Assembly: GCF_052180215.1 (NCBI RefSeq)
Contig: NZ_CP197471.1
Location: forward strand, 3,672,001-3,736,000
Length of the DNA stretch: 64,000 nucleotides
Direction of reading: 5' to 3'
From: Pseudoneobacillus sp052180215
Lineage (GTDB): Bacteria; Bacillota; Bacilli; Bacillales; Cytobacillaceae
Positions 51,224-59,326 of this stretch are shown here, in pieces. Position numbers and translations under genes: made by a program. How positions within the stretch are numbered: position 1 is the stretch's first letter; each line of letters begins with the position of its first letter. Below the pieces are notes generated by a model. It searched no databases, was not told the DNA's origin, and saw only the letters and a list, made by a program, of their open reading frames with translations.

Positions 51224-52369
51224 TTATGAATCTCGAATCATATTATGGAGAATAGTTGGCCACCAGTCCTTTATACCCCATTTTTTTCCGAGACGAATGG
51301 CGATGGTATTGTTTTCTGGGCTGATATAAAGAACTTGTCCTAATGCTCCTAGTGCAAAATAGTCATTGTTGGTTTCCTTATTTAAGTAGCCCCACCATAA
51401 ATATTTGTAGTATGCCTTATTTCGGTTGAACCACATTTTTCCCCATGGGTGTTGATGATAATAGCGGAAATGTTGGCTATCAGTCGGAACATTTTCTTTG
51501 CTAGTCGATTCCTGTACCCAGCTCTCAGGCACCAACTGTGTTCCCTCCCAATTTCCTTTTTGTAAAAATAAACGGCCAAACTTTGCTAAATCAATTGCCG
51601 TCATCACGAGGCCGCTTTCTAATTTTTCAAAACGGTGTTCATCACTGTCTACTATCAGGTTCCCCGGGTATTGCATTCCTAATGGATTCCAAATATTTTG
51701 TATGAAAAATTCGGTGTTTGACATTCCGGTCGTTCTTTCTAGTATGAGGCCTAATAATAATAGATGATAATCATTGTAGTGAAAGAAATCCTTTGAAAAA
51801 TCTTCAGATATGCCCAGTGCTAGCTTTCTAGCATTAGGATGCAAGTATGTCTTTGGTTCATCCTTCCACGGAAAATGACCTTCCTGAAATTTAATACCAG
51901 CATCCATTTGCAAAAGTTGTTTAATGGTGACGGTAGGTACCTCTATTTCCGGTATATACAGAGAAATAGGATCATTTACACTGTTAATTAGACGTTTCTC
52001 AATGGCAATACCGATTAAAGCAGATGTAAACGATTTTGATATTGAAAATAGTTTATGTGGAGTATGCTGCTTGTGCCCATTGAAGTACTGTTCAAAGATG
52101 ACCTCGTCGTCTTTTATTAAAATAATAGCTGTTGTCCCCGAATCTTCCATAAATGGTTGAAACTCAGCACTTCTTGGAGTACCTTTGTGTATATAGTTTA
52201 TAGTGGAAAAGGTTCTAGGATTGGTGCTTTGTTTAAATTGATATGGTTGGACTCTTGGCGGCAAGGTGTTTTTAGGCAAGATTTTATAATCATCGGTGGT
52301 AACTGCAAATTTATTTTTGAACATATAGGAAAGGAAAGATTGAGTATACGTTTTTCCTAACTGAGCCAT
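51224..52369 (-). CDS. Serine hydrolase, beta-lactamase/class C family
   Basis: A 381-residue penicillin-binding/esterase-like serine hydrolase. The nucleophile motif SISK lies in LFSISKSFTSALIG (about residue 112), and the YxN motif is FHYNDYH. No signal peptide is present, so it is probably cytoplasmic, as some EstB-like enzymes are. The substrate is unknown. It is monocistronic between a terminator and the 52-bp repeats; a third family motif (H/KxG) is not obvious. Confidence 0.82.
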   Translation of the reverse strand: MAQLGKTYTQSFLSYMFKNKFAVTTDDYKILPKNTLPPRVQPYQFKQSTNPRTFSTINYIHKGTPRSAEFQPFMEDSGTTAIILIKDDEVIFEQYFNGHKQHTPHKLFSISKSFTSALIGIAIEKRLINSVNDPISLYIPEIEVPTVTIKQLLQMDAGIKFQEGHFPWKDEPKTYLHPNARKLALGISEDFSKDFFHYNDYHLLLLGLILERTTGMSNTEFFIQNIWNPLGMQYPGNLIVDSDEHRFEKLESGLVMTAIDLAKFGRLFLQKGNWEGTQLVPESWVQESTSKENVPTDSQHFRYYHQHPWGKMWFNRNKAYYKYLWWGYLNKETNNDYFALGALGQVLYISPENNTIAIRLGKKWGIKDWWPTILHNMIRDS

Positions 52370-52450
52370 ATTTCATCCCCGCTTAAAATTAGTAGTTTCT
52401 ATTAGTACTATAATCTAGTTAATTGGAAATGAATAGAAATTTTTCGCCAA

Positions 52451-52478
52451 AAAAAATCCCTGATGTTGAAATCAGGGA
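52451..52478 (-). terminator. Terminator of the MBL-fold hydrolase gene
   Basis: Arms TCCCTGAT and ATCAGGGA with a 6-nt loop and a T-run on the minus strand. Confidence 0.85.
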
Positions 52479-52484
52479 CCTAGG

Positions 52485-52640
52485 TTATGAAGTACTTTTT
52501 CCGCCTTCTAGCAAATAGTTTTGTTTTTCATCACGCTTATGAAGTACTTTTTCCGCCTTCCCGTCAGGAGTTTTGTTCTTCATCTCGCTTATGAAATACT
52601 TTTTCCGCCTTCTCATCAGGAGTTTTGTTCTTGATCATGT
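52485..52640. repeat. Three tandem 52-bp repeats at the 3' end of the MBL-fold gene
   Basis: Units start at 52485, 52537 and 52589, each with TTATGAA(G/A)TACTTTTTCCGCC and a weaker second half containing AGTTTTGTT. The third unit overlaps the last eight codons and stop of the MBL gene, so the copies arose by duplication of the gene end. Unit length is not a multiple of three. The first two copies lie beyond the stop codon and before the terminator, so they are transcribed. Confidence 0.85.
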
Positions 52641-53566
52641 TGAGTTATCCAAAGGGTTTCCCCTAAACTCAATACTTTCAGCTTCTGTTCTTCTAGTTCT
52701 AGTCGTTTCCATTCATTATATAATCTTTCCAGTGCTTCTGGACCGGTATCATCTGCTAAACGGTAAGCTCCGTAATGCATCGGGATAAAAAGATTCCCGT
52801 CAAGCTCTTTAAAAGCTTTAATGGCATCTTCGGGATTTATATGAGAATCTGCCATAAACCATTCTGGCTCATAGGCTCCGATCGGCATTAACACGATATC
52901 GATATCAAACTTCTTGGCAATTTCTTTGAATCCACGAAAATAGCCAGTATCGCCAACAAAATAAATAGACTTTTGAGTGGAACTATCCTCGATTATCCAC
53001 CCACCCCAATGGGAGGTATTCATATCACGCAGGCTTCTTCTCGTCCAGTGTTGTGCAGGAACAAAGGTAAACCTGAGCCCTGAACTTTCAAAGGAATCCC
53101 ACCAGTTTGCCTCTACCACATTTTTATAACCTCTTCTTGTAAAGGCAGACTTCAATCCAATGGGAACGTAAAAGATCGGAGCGCCTTTTAACTTCTTTAT
53201 GCTCGAAAAATCAAGATGGTCATAGTGGCCATGTGAAATAAAAACAACATCTATTTCAGGAAGCTCATGAATTGGAATACCTGGCTCTGTTAACCGTGTT
53301 TGCATCCCCATCCTTTTCGCCCAAACAGGATCAGTAAGAATATGTAACCCATTCATTTGAATGAGGAAGGTGGAGTGGCCAACCCATGTAATCGAGGCTA
53401 GGGTCTTATTATGGAATAGTTTATCCATCTCTTTTTCAGCGACGTGGGGGATTTGCCTTGTTAAATCCTTTGTTTTAGAACGCCTTTCCTTCATCCAACG
53501 GCGCATATCTTTATATGTTTTTTTGTTACTGACTCCGTCTAAATTTTCATATCGTGTGCGCAACAC
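52616..53566 (-). CDS. MBL-fold metallo-hydrolase
   Basis: A metallo-beta-lactamase-fold hydrolase of about 316 residues with the zinc motif SHGHYDHLD at about residues 111-119, GDTGYFRGF and MHYGAYRL for later ligands, and WVGHSTFLIQ as the first strands, the pattern of the UlaG/NAPE-PLD-like group. The substrate is unknown. The frame opens at a TTG at 53569, but GAGGGGG favours GTG 53566 or TTG 53563. The last codons lie within the 52-bp repeat array. Confidence 0.85.
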   Translation of the reverse strand: MLRTRYENLDGVSNKKTYKDMRRWMKERRSKTKDLTRQIPHVAEKEMDKLFHNKTLASITWVGHSTFLIQMNGLHILTDPVWAKRMGMQTRLTEPGIPIHELPEIDVVFISHGHYDHLDFSSIKKLKGAPIFYVPIGLKSAFTRRGYKNVVEANWWDSFESSGLRFTFVPAQHWTRRSLRDMNTSHWGGWIIEDSSTQKSIYFVGDTGYFRGFKEIAKKFDIDIVLMPIGAYEPEWFMADSHINPEDAIKAFKELDGNLFIPMHYGAYRLADDTGPEALERLYNEWKRLELEEQKLKVLSLGETLWITQHDQEQNS

Positions 53567-53589
53567 CAATCCCCCTCAAGGATTACTTT

Positions 53590-54840
53590 CTACTCTTGTA
53601 CTTCCATTATGGGTTGATTATATTCTTTTATTTTAAAAAGTGGCGCCACTAATAATGACCCCAGTAAAAATAATATACCGGATAGTAAATAGACACCGAA
53701 TAATGTCATCGGTTCTTTAATAATGCCGGATACAGTCATTCCGATGACCATCATACCCATAAATAGTGGATTTAAGACTCCATTTACACGTCCTACAAAG
53801 GCTTCCTCTGAATTTTTTAAAATTAAGGTATTAATCCCGATATGAATACATGGGAAAAATAAGCCGTTTAAGAACTGCAAAATGAGCGTAATAACCGAAC
53901 TAGTAGACCAGCCAATTCCAATGGTAAAAATCATACCCGTAAATATTCCAATGGCCAGAAGCTTTTGCGGAGATACTTTTTTGGAAATGGCAAAAATAAC
54001 ACCGCCACCGATTAACATCCCGATACCGTTAGCCATTAATAACCATTGCAGAAAATCCTTTGTCTTTCCTAAATTCTCCATAGTGATAAAAATCATTAAA
54101 GGTTGAATAAGTCCGACAGCTAAGCCACAGGCAATAAATACTCCACCCATTGTTTTTAAGACTTTATTGGACAGAACATAACGAAAACCATCTGCTAATT
54201 CTTTTTTGAAGTTGTTTGCTTCTTCCTTCTTTTCTTTTATATCCCTTGGCAAGAACAACAAAACAGCTGCAGATAGTAAAAACATAATTCCCATCACGGC
54301 AATCGACGTGTAAATTCCATACTTTTGATAAACAAACGTTCCTAAAATGGGGCCAATCACCATAAAGATGGCCATCATCGTTTGGAACATCGCCATAACG
54401 GATTGTAATTGTTCACTAGAAACATGCTGTTTAAATAGCTTCATCGCTGAAGGCATCGAGAATTGGGAAAGAATAGCCGAAACCAATGTAGCAAAGAAAA
54501 TCGCATGCCATGAACCATAAATAAGGGTTAATAAAACGACAAAGATTGATATGGCGGATAGAAAATCACACCAAACCATGGTTAATTTTGGTTTCCACCT
54601 ATCTGCGAACGTACCGCCAATAAAAGAGAAGATAAAAATGGGGGTAAATTCTGCAACAGAAATCAAGGCTACATATCGAGGGTCATTGTCAGTTATATCA
54701 GTTACATACAATAGAATCGCAAAATTCCTTACCCAAATTCCAAGTTGTAACAAAAAGCTTGAAGACATGATAGCCAGAACAATCCTGTTGGCAAAAATAC
54801 TTTGAGCTGGCTTCCCAGCTGGTAAAGAAGACATTTCCAA
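53590..54840 (-). CDS. MFS transporter, macrolide-efflux type
   Basis: A 416-residue major facilitator with twelve membrane segments, the motif A-like loop GGTFADRWKPKLTM between segments 2 and 3, and no signal peptide. It fits the MefA-like enterobactin/macrolide exporter group (NarK-independent). Substrate not known. It begins 8 bp after the stop of the HesB-like gene, so both are one transcript, and the MBL gene follows 20 bp downstream. Confidence 0.85.
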   Translation of the reverse strand: MEMSSLPAGKPAQSIFANRIVLAIMSSSFLLQLGIWVRNFAILLYVTDITDNDPRYVALISVAEFTPIFIFSFIGGTFADRWKPKLTMVWCDFLSAISIFVVLLTLIYGSWHAIFFATLVSAILSQFSMPSAMKLFKQHVSSEQLQSVMAMFQTMMAIFMVIGPILGTFVYQKYGIYTSIAVMGIMFLLSAAVLLFLPRDIKEKKEEANNFKKELADGFRYVLSNKVLKTMGGVFIACGLAVGLIQPLMIFITMENLGKTKDFLQWLLMANGIGMLIGGGVIFAISKKVSPQKLLAIGIFTGMIFTIGIGWSTSSVITLILQFLNGLFFPCIHIGINTLILKNSEEAFVGRVNGVLNPLFMGMMVIGMTVSGIIKEPMTLFGVYLLSGILFLLGSLLVAPLFKIKEYNQPIMEVQE

Positions 54841-54848
54841 GGTAAACC

Positions 54849-55166
54849 CTACCTTTCAAGTTTTAAATTATAACGATACACTTCCTCATCTGAGGATAAC
54901 TTATAGCCAAGCTTTGGATTGAAGTCCACTGAGATCCTATGGTGCAGATGTTTTTGACTTTCTTTTGAAACAAAAACAGGAATACCGTCTATCAAAAATA
55001 CATCATCCTCTTCATTCTTTTGATCAATTTTCAGATGATATTCTGCATAAATCGAACAGTTCCCTAAAAAGATGGCTTCGATTCTAAGTCCTTCCTTTTC
55101 ATTAAAGTCGACTTTTTTTAATTCAGTTATCGCTAATGGTTTAAGATTGATTTCCATGCTGTTCAC
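54849..55166 (-). CDS. HesB/YqkB-like small protein
   Basis: A 105-residue protein with the fold pattern of the Fe-S biosynthesis (HesB/YqkB) family: LRIEAIFLGNCSIYAEYHLK, then IDGIPVFVSKESQKHL and ISVDFNPKLGYKL. Only one cysteine is left, where A-type Fe-S carriers have three, so it does not hold a cluster in the usual way, as is true for several Bacillus relatives. It leads the operon with the MFS gene and probably the MBL gene. Confidence 0.6.
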   Translation of the reverse strand: MNSMEINLKPLAITELKKVDFNEKEGLRIEAIFLGNCSIYAEYHLKIDQKNEEDDVFLIDGIPVFVSKESQKHLHHRISVDFNPKLGYKLSSDEEVYRYNLKLER

Positions 55167-55227
55167 CTTCCTTATGTAGTTAAAACAATCACTAAAATAC
55201 CATTATATGTTATGACCATCACAAGAG

Positions 55228-55258
55228 TAAAATAAAAAGCCAAGAATCATTTCTTGGC
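55228..55258 (-). terminator. Terminator of the amylase gene
   Basis: Arms GCCAAGAA and TTCTTGGC with a TCAT loop and a T-run on the minus strand. Confidence 0.88.
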
Positions 55259-55266
55259 CTTTTACC

Positions 55267-56844
55267 TTATTTTGCTTCAAATATAATCGTTGAATATGGT
55301 GACAAGGTTAACTCTTTTCCTTTTTTCACATAGGACTCGGATGAGAAGTAAACATCTTTCATGTCTTCTGGTAAGGTAATTGTCAATTTATCCTTCGAAA
55401 CATTATGCAACACTAGGAGTCTAGAGTCATCTTTTACTCTTTCAAACGAAACGAGTCCTTTTGTTCGAATAGCAGAAGCTTTAATTTCTCCATCCATTAA
55501 GGTTGGATGACTATTTCTAACAGCAATCATTGTTTTGTAATGATTTAATAATGAATCTTTTTCATTCTCTTGAACGGAGACTGCTACTTCATCACGATTT
55601 TTACTGTACAAATGGTTTACCCATTTAGAATGAATCGCATCCTCCTCGCTAGGAGTCCAAATCATCGGTTCGCGAATATGTTCGTCCGGTTTTTTCCCTT
55701 CTAACCCAATCTCTTCTCCGTAATATAGGAATGGGTTACCTGGTAAGGTTAAAAGTAGAGATGCAGCCATTTTAGCATGATTCACATCTCCGTTTAGCTC
55801 ACTCATGACACGATTCATGTCGTGATTGGTGATAAAGATACTATCCATATAAGTTGGGGAAACGGTTTGGAAATAACCTCTTGTTCGTTCTAAGCTTGAT
55901 GCAATCCCCGCATCATTTTCACCTTTTACGGATGATAAAATTTTAGTCGATAAATCAAAATCAAATCCTGAGTCTAAAGCTGTTAAATATTTTCCTACAA
56001 TCGATGCGCTGTCCCAAATTTCACCGATAAGGATAGAGTCAGGCTTTGCTTGTTGTGTGGCTTGTTTAAATTCACTCCATAATTTTGCATTATCCTCATG
56101 ATTAGTTGCGGACTGATGAGAGCTAATTAAATATTTAGCCGCGTCCAAACGGAATCCATCAATCCCAATATCGGATAACCAAAATTGACCAGCATTTTTC
56201 ATTTCCGTCATGACGGCAGGATTTTTATAGTTAAGGTCAGGCATGCCATCCCAAAAAATAGCTTCATATTTTTGATCAGATGTACCATGCCATATTTTTT
56301 GATTCCAATCCCCCACAGCATTCGTGTTGGTTGTTTCGTCACTCCATACATAGTAATCTCTATATTTTGGATCACCAATCAGTGCTTTTTGAAACCAAGG
56401 ATGTTCCTTAGAGGTGTGGTTCATGACCAAATCCATGACAACTTTTATGTCACGTTTATGTGCTTCACTTACCAGATTTTTCATGTCCTCTAATGTTCCA
56501 TAATCTTTATTCACATTCATATAATCCGTTACATCATATCCATGATAGCTTGGAGAAGGATTAATCGGCATTAACCAAATTCCGCCTACGCCCAGTTCTT
56601 TCAAATAATCTAATTGTTTGGTGACACCGTTGAGATCACCAATTCCATCGCCATTGCTATCTGCAAATGCTCGTACAAATATCTCGTAATAAACGCGATG
56701 TTTGGTGTTTTCAGCTGCAGATTGGTCTTTTGACCAAACCATTTCTGTTGATGGAGAGGATTTTTCTTTTTCAGTTGATTTTTGGGACTGACAACCCGTT
56801 AAGACTAAAAATAGGGCAATGATACTAAGAGCAAATTTTTTCAC
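55267..56844 (-). CDS. GH13 alpha-amylase-family lipoprotein
   Basis: A 525-residue extracellular lipoprotein (lipobox LTGC, Cys18) with a complete GH13 barrel. Catalytic residues are D234 (GFRLDAAKYL), E275 (IGEIW) and D342 (FITNHDMNR); region I is DLVMNHTS. It resembles membrane-anchored alpha-amylases or neopullulanases that trim maltodextrins at the cell surface. It is monocistronic with no sugar transporter nearby. A LacI/CcpA-type palindrome lies upstream of the start, so catabolite or maltose control is likely. Confidence 0.9.
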   Translation of the reverse strand: MKKFALSIIALFLVLTGCQSQKSTEKEKSSPSTEMVWSKDQSAAENTKHRVYYEIFVRAFADSNGDGIGDLNGVTKQLDYLKELGVGGIWLMPINPSPSYHGYDVTDYMNVNKDYGTLEDMKNLVSEAHKRDIKVVMDLVMNHTSKEHPWFQKALIGDPKYRDYYVWSDETTNTNAVGDWNQKIWHGTSDQKYEAIFWDGMPDLNYKNPAVMTEMKNAGQFWLSDIGIDGFRLDAAKYLISSHQSATNHEDNAKLWSEFKQATQQAKPDSILIGEIWDSASIVGKYLTALDSGFDFDLSTKILSSVKGENDAGIASSLERTRGYFQTVSPTYMDSIFITNHDMNRVMSELNGDVNHAKMAASLLLTLPGNPFLYYGEEIGLEGKKPDEHIREPMIWTPSEEDAIHSKWVNHLYSKNRDEVAVSVQENEKDSLLNHYKTMIAVRNSHPTLMDGEIKASAIRTKGLVSFERVKDDSRLLVLHNVSKDKLTITLPEDMKDVYFSSESYVKKGKELTLSPYSTIIFEAK

Positions 56845-56865
56845 AGATGTACCCTCCTGTTTTTG

Positions 56866-56879
56866 TGCAAACGTTTTCC
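56866..56879. promoter_or_regulatory. cre/LacI-family operator upstream of the amylase gene
   Basis: TGCAAACGTTTTCC differs from the cre consensus at two positions and is also a near palindrome of the GCAAACGTTTGC type used by maltose regulators. It lies 22 bp upstream of the start codon. Confidence 0.55.
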
Positions 56880-57090
56880 TAAATCTATTTTAAAGGAAAT
56901 AGATAAAGAAAGAAATAAAAAGATTTGAACATTTAATAAAACATGTAGAGTCTTTTTTGGGGATTATGTTTCTACTATTAATGTATTGTTAATATTTTTC
57001 CACTGTCGAGAAATACTTATGGCAATGCTTTTAATGCTAGTTTATGATAGGGATAATAGATTAGAAATGACTTAAATAGGTGGGAGTTCA

Positions 57091-58770
57091 TTGATTCTTT
57101 TTGACTATATCGTAAATCTCTCTATTTTTTCACTAATGGTTAGTACACCTTTAGTAATCCATTCATTTATTTCCCGTAAACCACTTGGCAAAATTCGAAT
57201 AGTGGGAGGAGTTTATGCAGGAATTGTTTCTATCATTCTTGTTATATTATCCATTCACCATGAAGGATACTCCTATGATATTCGTTATGCCCCTGTTATT
57301 CTCGTCTATGCTTATCTTGGACCTGTAGCAGGTTTTATTACAGGAAGTTTCGCCCTAGCGTTAAGACTCATTACGGGTGATAATTGGTTACCAGCTATCG
57401 TTGGATGGAGCGTTATTGTCGTTGCATTTACATTTGTATCTTTCCTAGCTACACGTTTTCATCCAGTTAAAAGAATCCTATTATTGTATGGTTCCTATAT
57501 ATTGATTTACATCATCACAGTACCGCTCATTTTTCATGTTATTCGGGATAATTCGTTCTTTCATGTTCAATATTTAATTTTTGTCTTACTAGGTGTCATA
57601 GTTGGTGTGTTACTGATTGAATCTTATATGAAGCTACATAGATTAAACTTTAAATATTCAAATATGTTCAAGATGGTTGCTGCCACTCAAGAAGAATTAA
57701 AAGAAACGTTATCCACATTAGAGGAAAGTGAATTTAAATATCGCTTAATTGCTGAAAATACATCAGATCTCATTATGGTCGTTAATAAAGACCATTCTAT
57801 CAGTTACTTCTCACCCTCTCATGAACTTGTATTAGGTTACAAAGATACGGATTTAAAAGAGTTTGAATTGTATCATTTCATTCATCCAGATGATGTTCAT
57901 TTATGTAAAAATACATTAGAAAAATTGATTCATCATAAGGAAGCCCAATCGATGGAATTGCGCTTTAAACATATTGAAGGTCATTATGTTGAAATTGAAT
58001 CTCGTTGTATGCCCGTAAAAGGCGAAGAAAACACCATTGAGCATATTGTTATTATTAGCCGGGATATTTCTGAACGAAAAAAGGCGGAAGAATTTTTGTT
58101 ACAATCTGAAAAGCTATCGATTGTTGGGGAATTAGCTGCCGGTATTGCCCATGAGATTCGAAATCCACTTACGACCATTAAAGGTTTTGTACAGCTTTAT
58201 AAAAATGAAGATCGCCCACTTGAATTTACCGAATTGCTTTTGACTGAATTAGAACGGATTGAAACAATCACTAGTGAACTATTAACCTTAGGAAAACCAC
58301 AAGCGATTCAAATGAATCGGACAAATTTACGAGAGTTGTTAGAAAACACGCTTGAGCTCCTTTCACCTCAAGCACATATGAATGCTATCCAATTCCGTGC
58401 AAATTTTGAGGAACATCCATTTTTTGTAATCGGTGAAAAAAATCAGTTGAAACAGGTTTTCCTTAACATTTTAAAAAATGCGATGGAAGCGATGAAAGAT
58501 GGCGGAGTGATCGATATCAAACTACAAAAAGGACCTCGGAATGAATGTTTAATTACCTTTAAGGACGAAGGATGCGGTATCCCTGAAGAGCTTATTCCAC
58601 GACTCGGCGAACCTTTTTATAGTCTGAAAGAAAAAGGAACAGGACTCGGTTTAATGATCTGCCAAAAAATTATTAAGCAGCATCATGGTACGATAACCTA
58701 CAAAAGTAAGGTAAAAGAAGGAACCTTGGTCGAAATAAAGTTACCTTTAGCCGAAGAAAAAGCATACTAG
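57091..58770 (+). CDS. Sensor histidine kinase, 5TM-LytS-type sensor with PAS domain
   Basis: A 559-residue membrane kinase. The N-terminal 180 residues form six membrane segments of the 5TMR-LYT type (APVILVYAYLGPVAGFITG), followed by a PAS domain (about 212-328), HisKA with phospho-His354 (GIAHEIRNPLTTIKGF) and HATPase (N-box NILKNAMEAMKDGG, GTGLGLMICQK). Such kinases act as KinB-like sporulation-phosphorelay inputs, which is a reasonable guess as no response regulator is adjacent. Start is TTG at 57091 after GGTGGGAG. Confidence 0.9.
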   Translation: MILFDYIVNLSIFSLMVSTPLVIHSFISRKPLGKIRIVGGVYAGIVSIILVILSIHHEGYSYDIRYAPVILVYAYLGPVAGFITGSFALALRLITGDNWLPAIVGWSVIVVAFTFVSFLATRFHPVKRILLLYGSYILIYIITVPLIFHVIRDNSFFHVQYLIFVLLGVIVGVLLIESYMKLHRLNFKYSNMFKMVAATQEELKETLSTLEESEFKYRLIAENTSDLIMVVNKDHSISYFSPSHELVLGYKDTDLKEFELYHFIHPDDVHLCKNTLEKLIHHKEAQSMELRFKHIEGHYVEIESRCMPVKGEENTIEHIVIISRDISERKKAEEFLLQSEKLSIVGELAAGIAHEIRNPLTTIKGFVQLYKNEDRPLEFTELLLTELERIETITSELLTLGKPQAIQMNRTNLRELLENTLELLSPQAHMNAIQFRANFEEHPFFVIGEKNQLKQVFLNILKNAMEAMKDGGVIDIKLQKGPRNECLITFKDEGCGIPEELIPRLGEPFYSLKEKGTGLGLMICQKIIKQHHGTITYKSKVKEGTLVEIKLPLAEEKAY

Positions 58771-58795
58771 ATTGATTTCTTCACAAAATCCACAC

Positions 58796-58807
58796 AAATT
58801 CTTGATA
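58796..58807 (+). promoter_or_regulatory. Shared upstream box AAATTCTTGATA, copy 1
   Basis: This 12-mer lies 59 bp before the exported Met-rich protein gene, and the TTGATA end could serve as a -35. The identical 12-mer occurs before the histidine kinase gene at 59267. AAAATC precedes it by 5-7 bp in both places. Confidence 0.45.
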
Positions 58808-58865
58808 AATTATGCAAATTTACCGTCTATCATATAGGTAAGTAATCAATAAGGAGTGGTGGAAG

Positions 58866-59114
58866 ATGAAGAAAACCATTTTTAGTATCAGCTTAGTTTC
58901 CATGTTAGCGATTGGGACAGCAGCCTTTGCTGCTGGGAATGATACGGATCTTTTCAATTTCGAAAAAATGAAGCCTTTTATGCAACAAATGCATCCGAAT
59001 TTTTCAAATGAAGAACTGAAGGAGATGTATGATACCTGCCACGGCAATAATGGTATGATGCAGAATCAAAACTTTAAAAATATGAATTCCGAAAATATGA
59101 TGAATAACTTCTAA
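58866..59114 (+). CDS. Small exported Met/Asn-rich protein
   Basis: An 82-residue protein with a signal peptide cleaved near AAFA (about residue 22) and a mature part rich in Met and Asn (NNGMMQNQNFKNMN, NMMNNF). I do not recognise a family. The Met-rich tail and one Cys-His pair (DTCHG) would suit metal binding, perhaps copper. The RBS is AAGGAGTGG. It is followed by a terminator and then a kinase-regulator operon that shares an upstream box with it, so it may be a target or accessory of that system. Confidence 0.65.
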   Translation: MKKTIFSISLVSMLAIGTAAFAAGNDTDLFNFEKMKPFMQQMHPNFSNEELKEMYDTCHGNNGMMQNQNFKNMNSENMMNNF

Positions 59115-59120
59115 TAGATG

Positions 59121-59147
59121 AACGCCCTTTTATAGGGCGTTTTTCTT
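59121..59147 (+). terminator. Terminator of the exported Met-rich protein gene
   Basis: Arms AACGCCCT and AGGGCGTT with a 5-nt loop and a T-run. Confidence 0.88.
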
Positions 59148-59160
59148 TATATAAATAAAG

Positions 59161-59209
59161 TCGAGCATATTCTTCTAAAGGTCGAGCATATCTCCCTGAA
59201 AGTCGAGCA
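59161..59209 (+). repeat. Three TCGAGCA boxes at 21-bp spacing, cluster 2
   Basis: TCGAGCA at 59161, 59182 and 59203, each within (A)AAGTCGAGCATA or GGTCGAGCATA. It has the same core and spacing as the cluster at 38856-38944. Confidence 0.75.
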
Positions 59210-59266
59210 TAAAAAGAAGTCTGATAAGTTCACCTTCTTTTTATTTTTTTAATAAAATCTCTGCAT

Positions 59267-59278
59267 AAATTCTTGATA
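59267..59278 (+). promoter_or_regulatory. Shared upstream box AAATTCTTGATA, copy 2
   Basis: Identical to the 12-mer at 58796-58807; here 49 bp before the histidine kinase start. It suggests co-regulation, probably by the OmpR-type regulator of this operon. Confidence 0.45.
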
Positions 59279-59326
59279 TTTTTAGAGTAAAATAAGAGTA
59301 ACATAGGTTGAAATGAGTGAATCCCC

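Noticed and set aside
52485..52588. Extra codons of the MBL hydrolase encoded in the repeats
   Set aside because: A TGA stops the frame in unit 3 with no active-site context like that of the thioredoxin, and the 52-bp unit changes frame.
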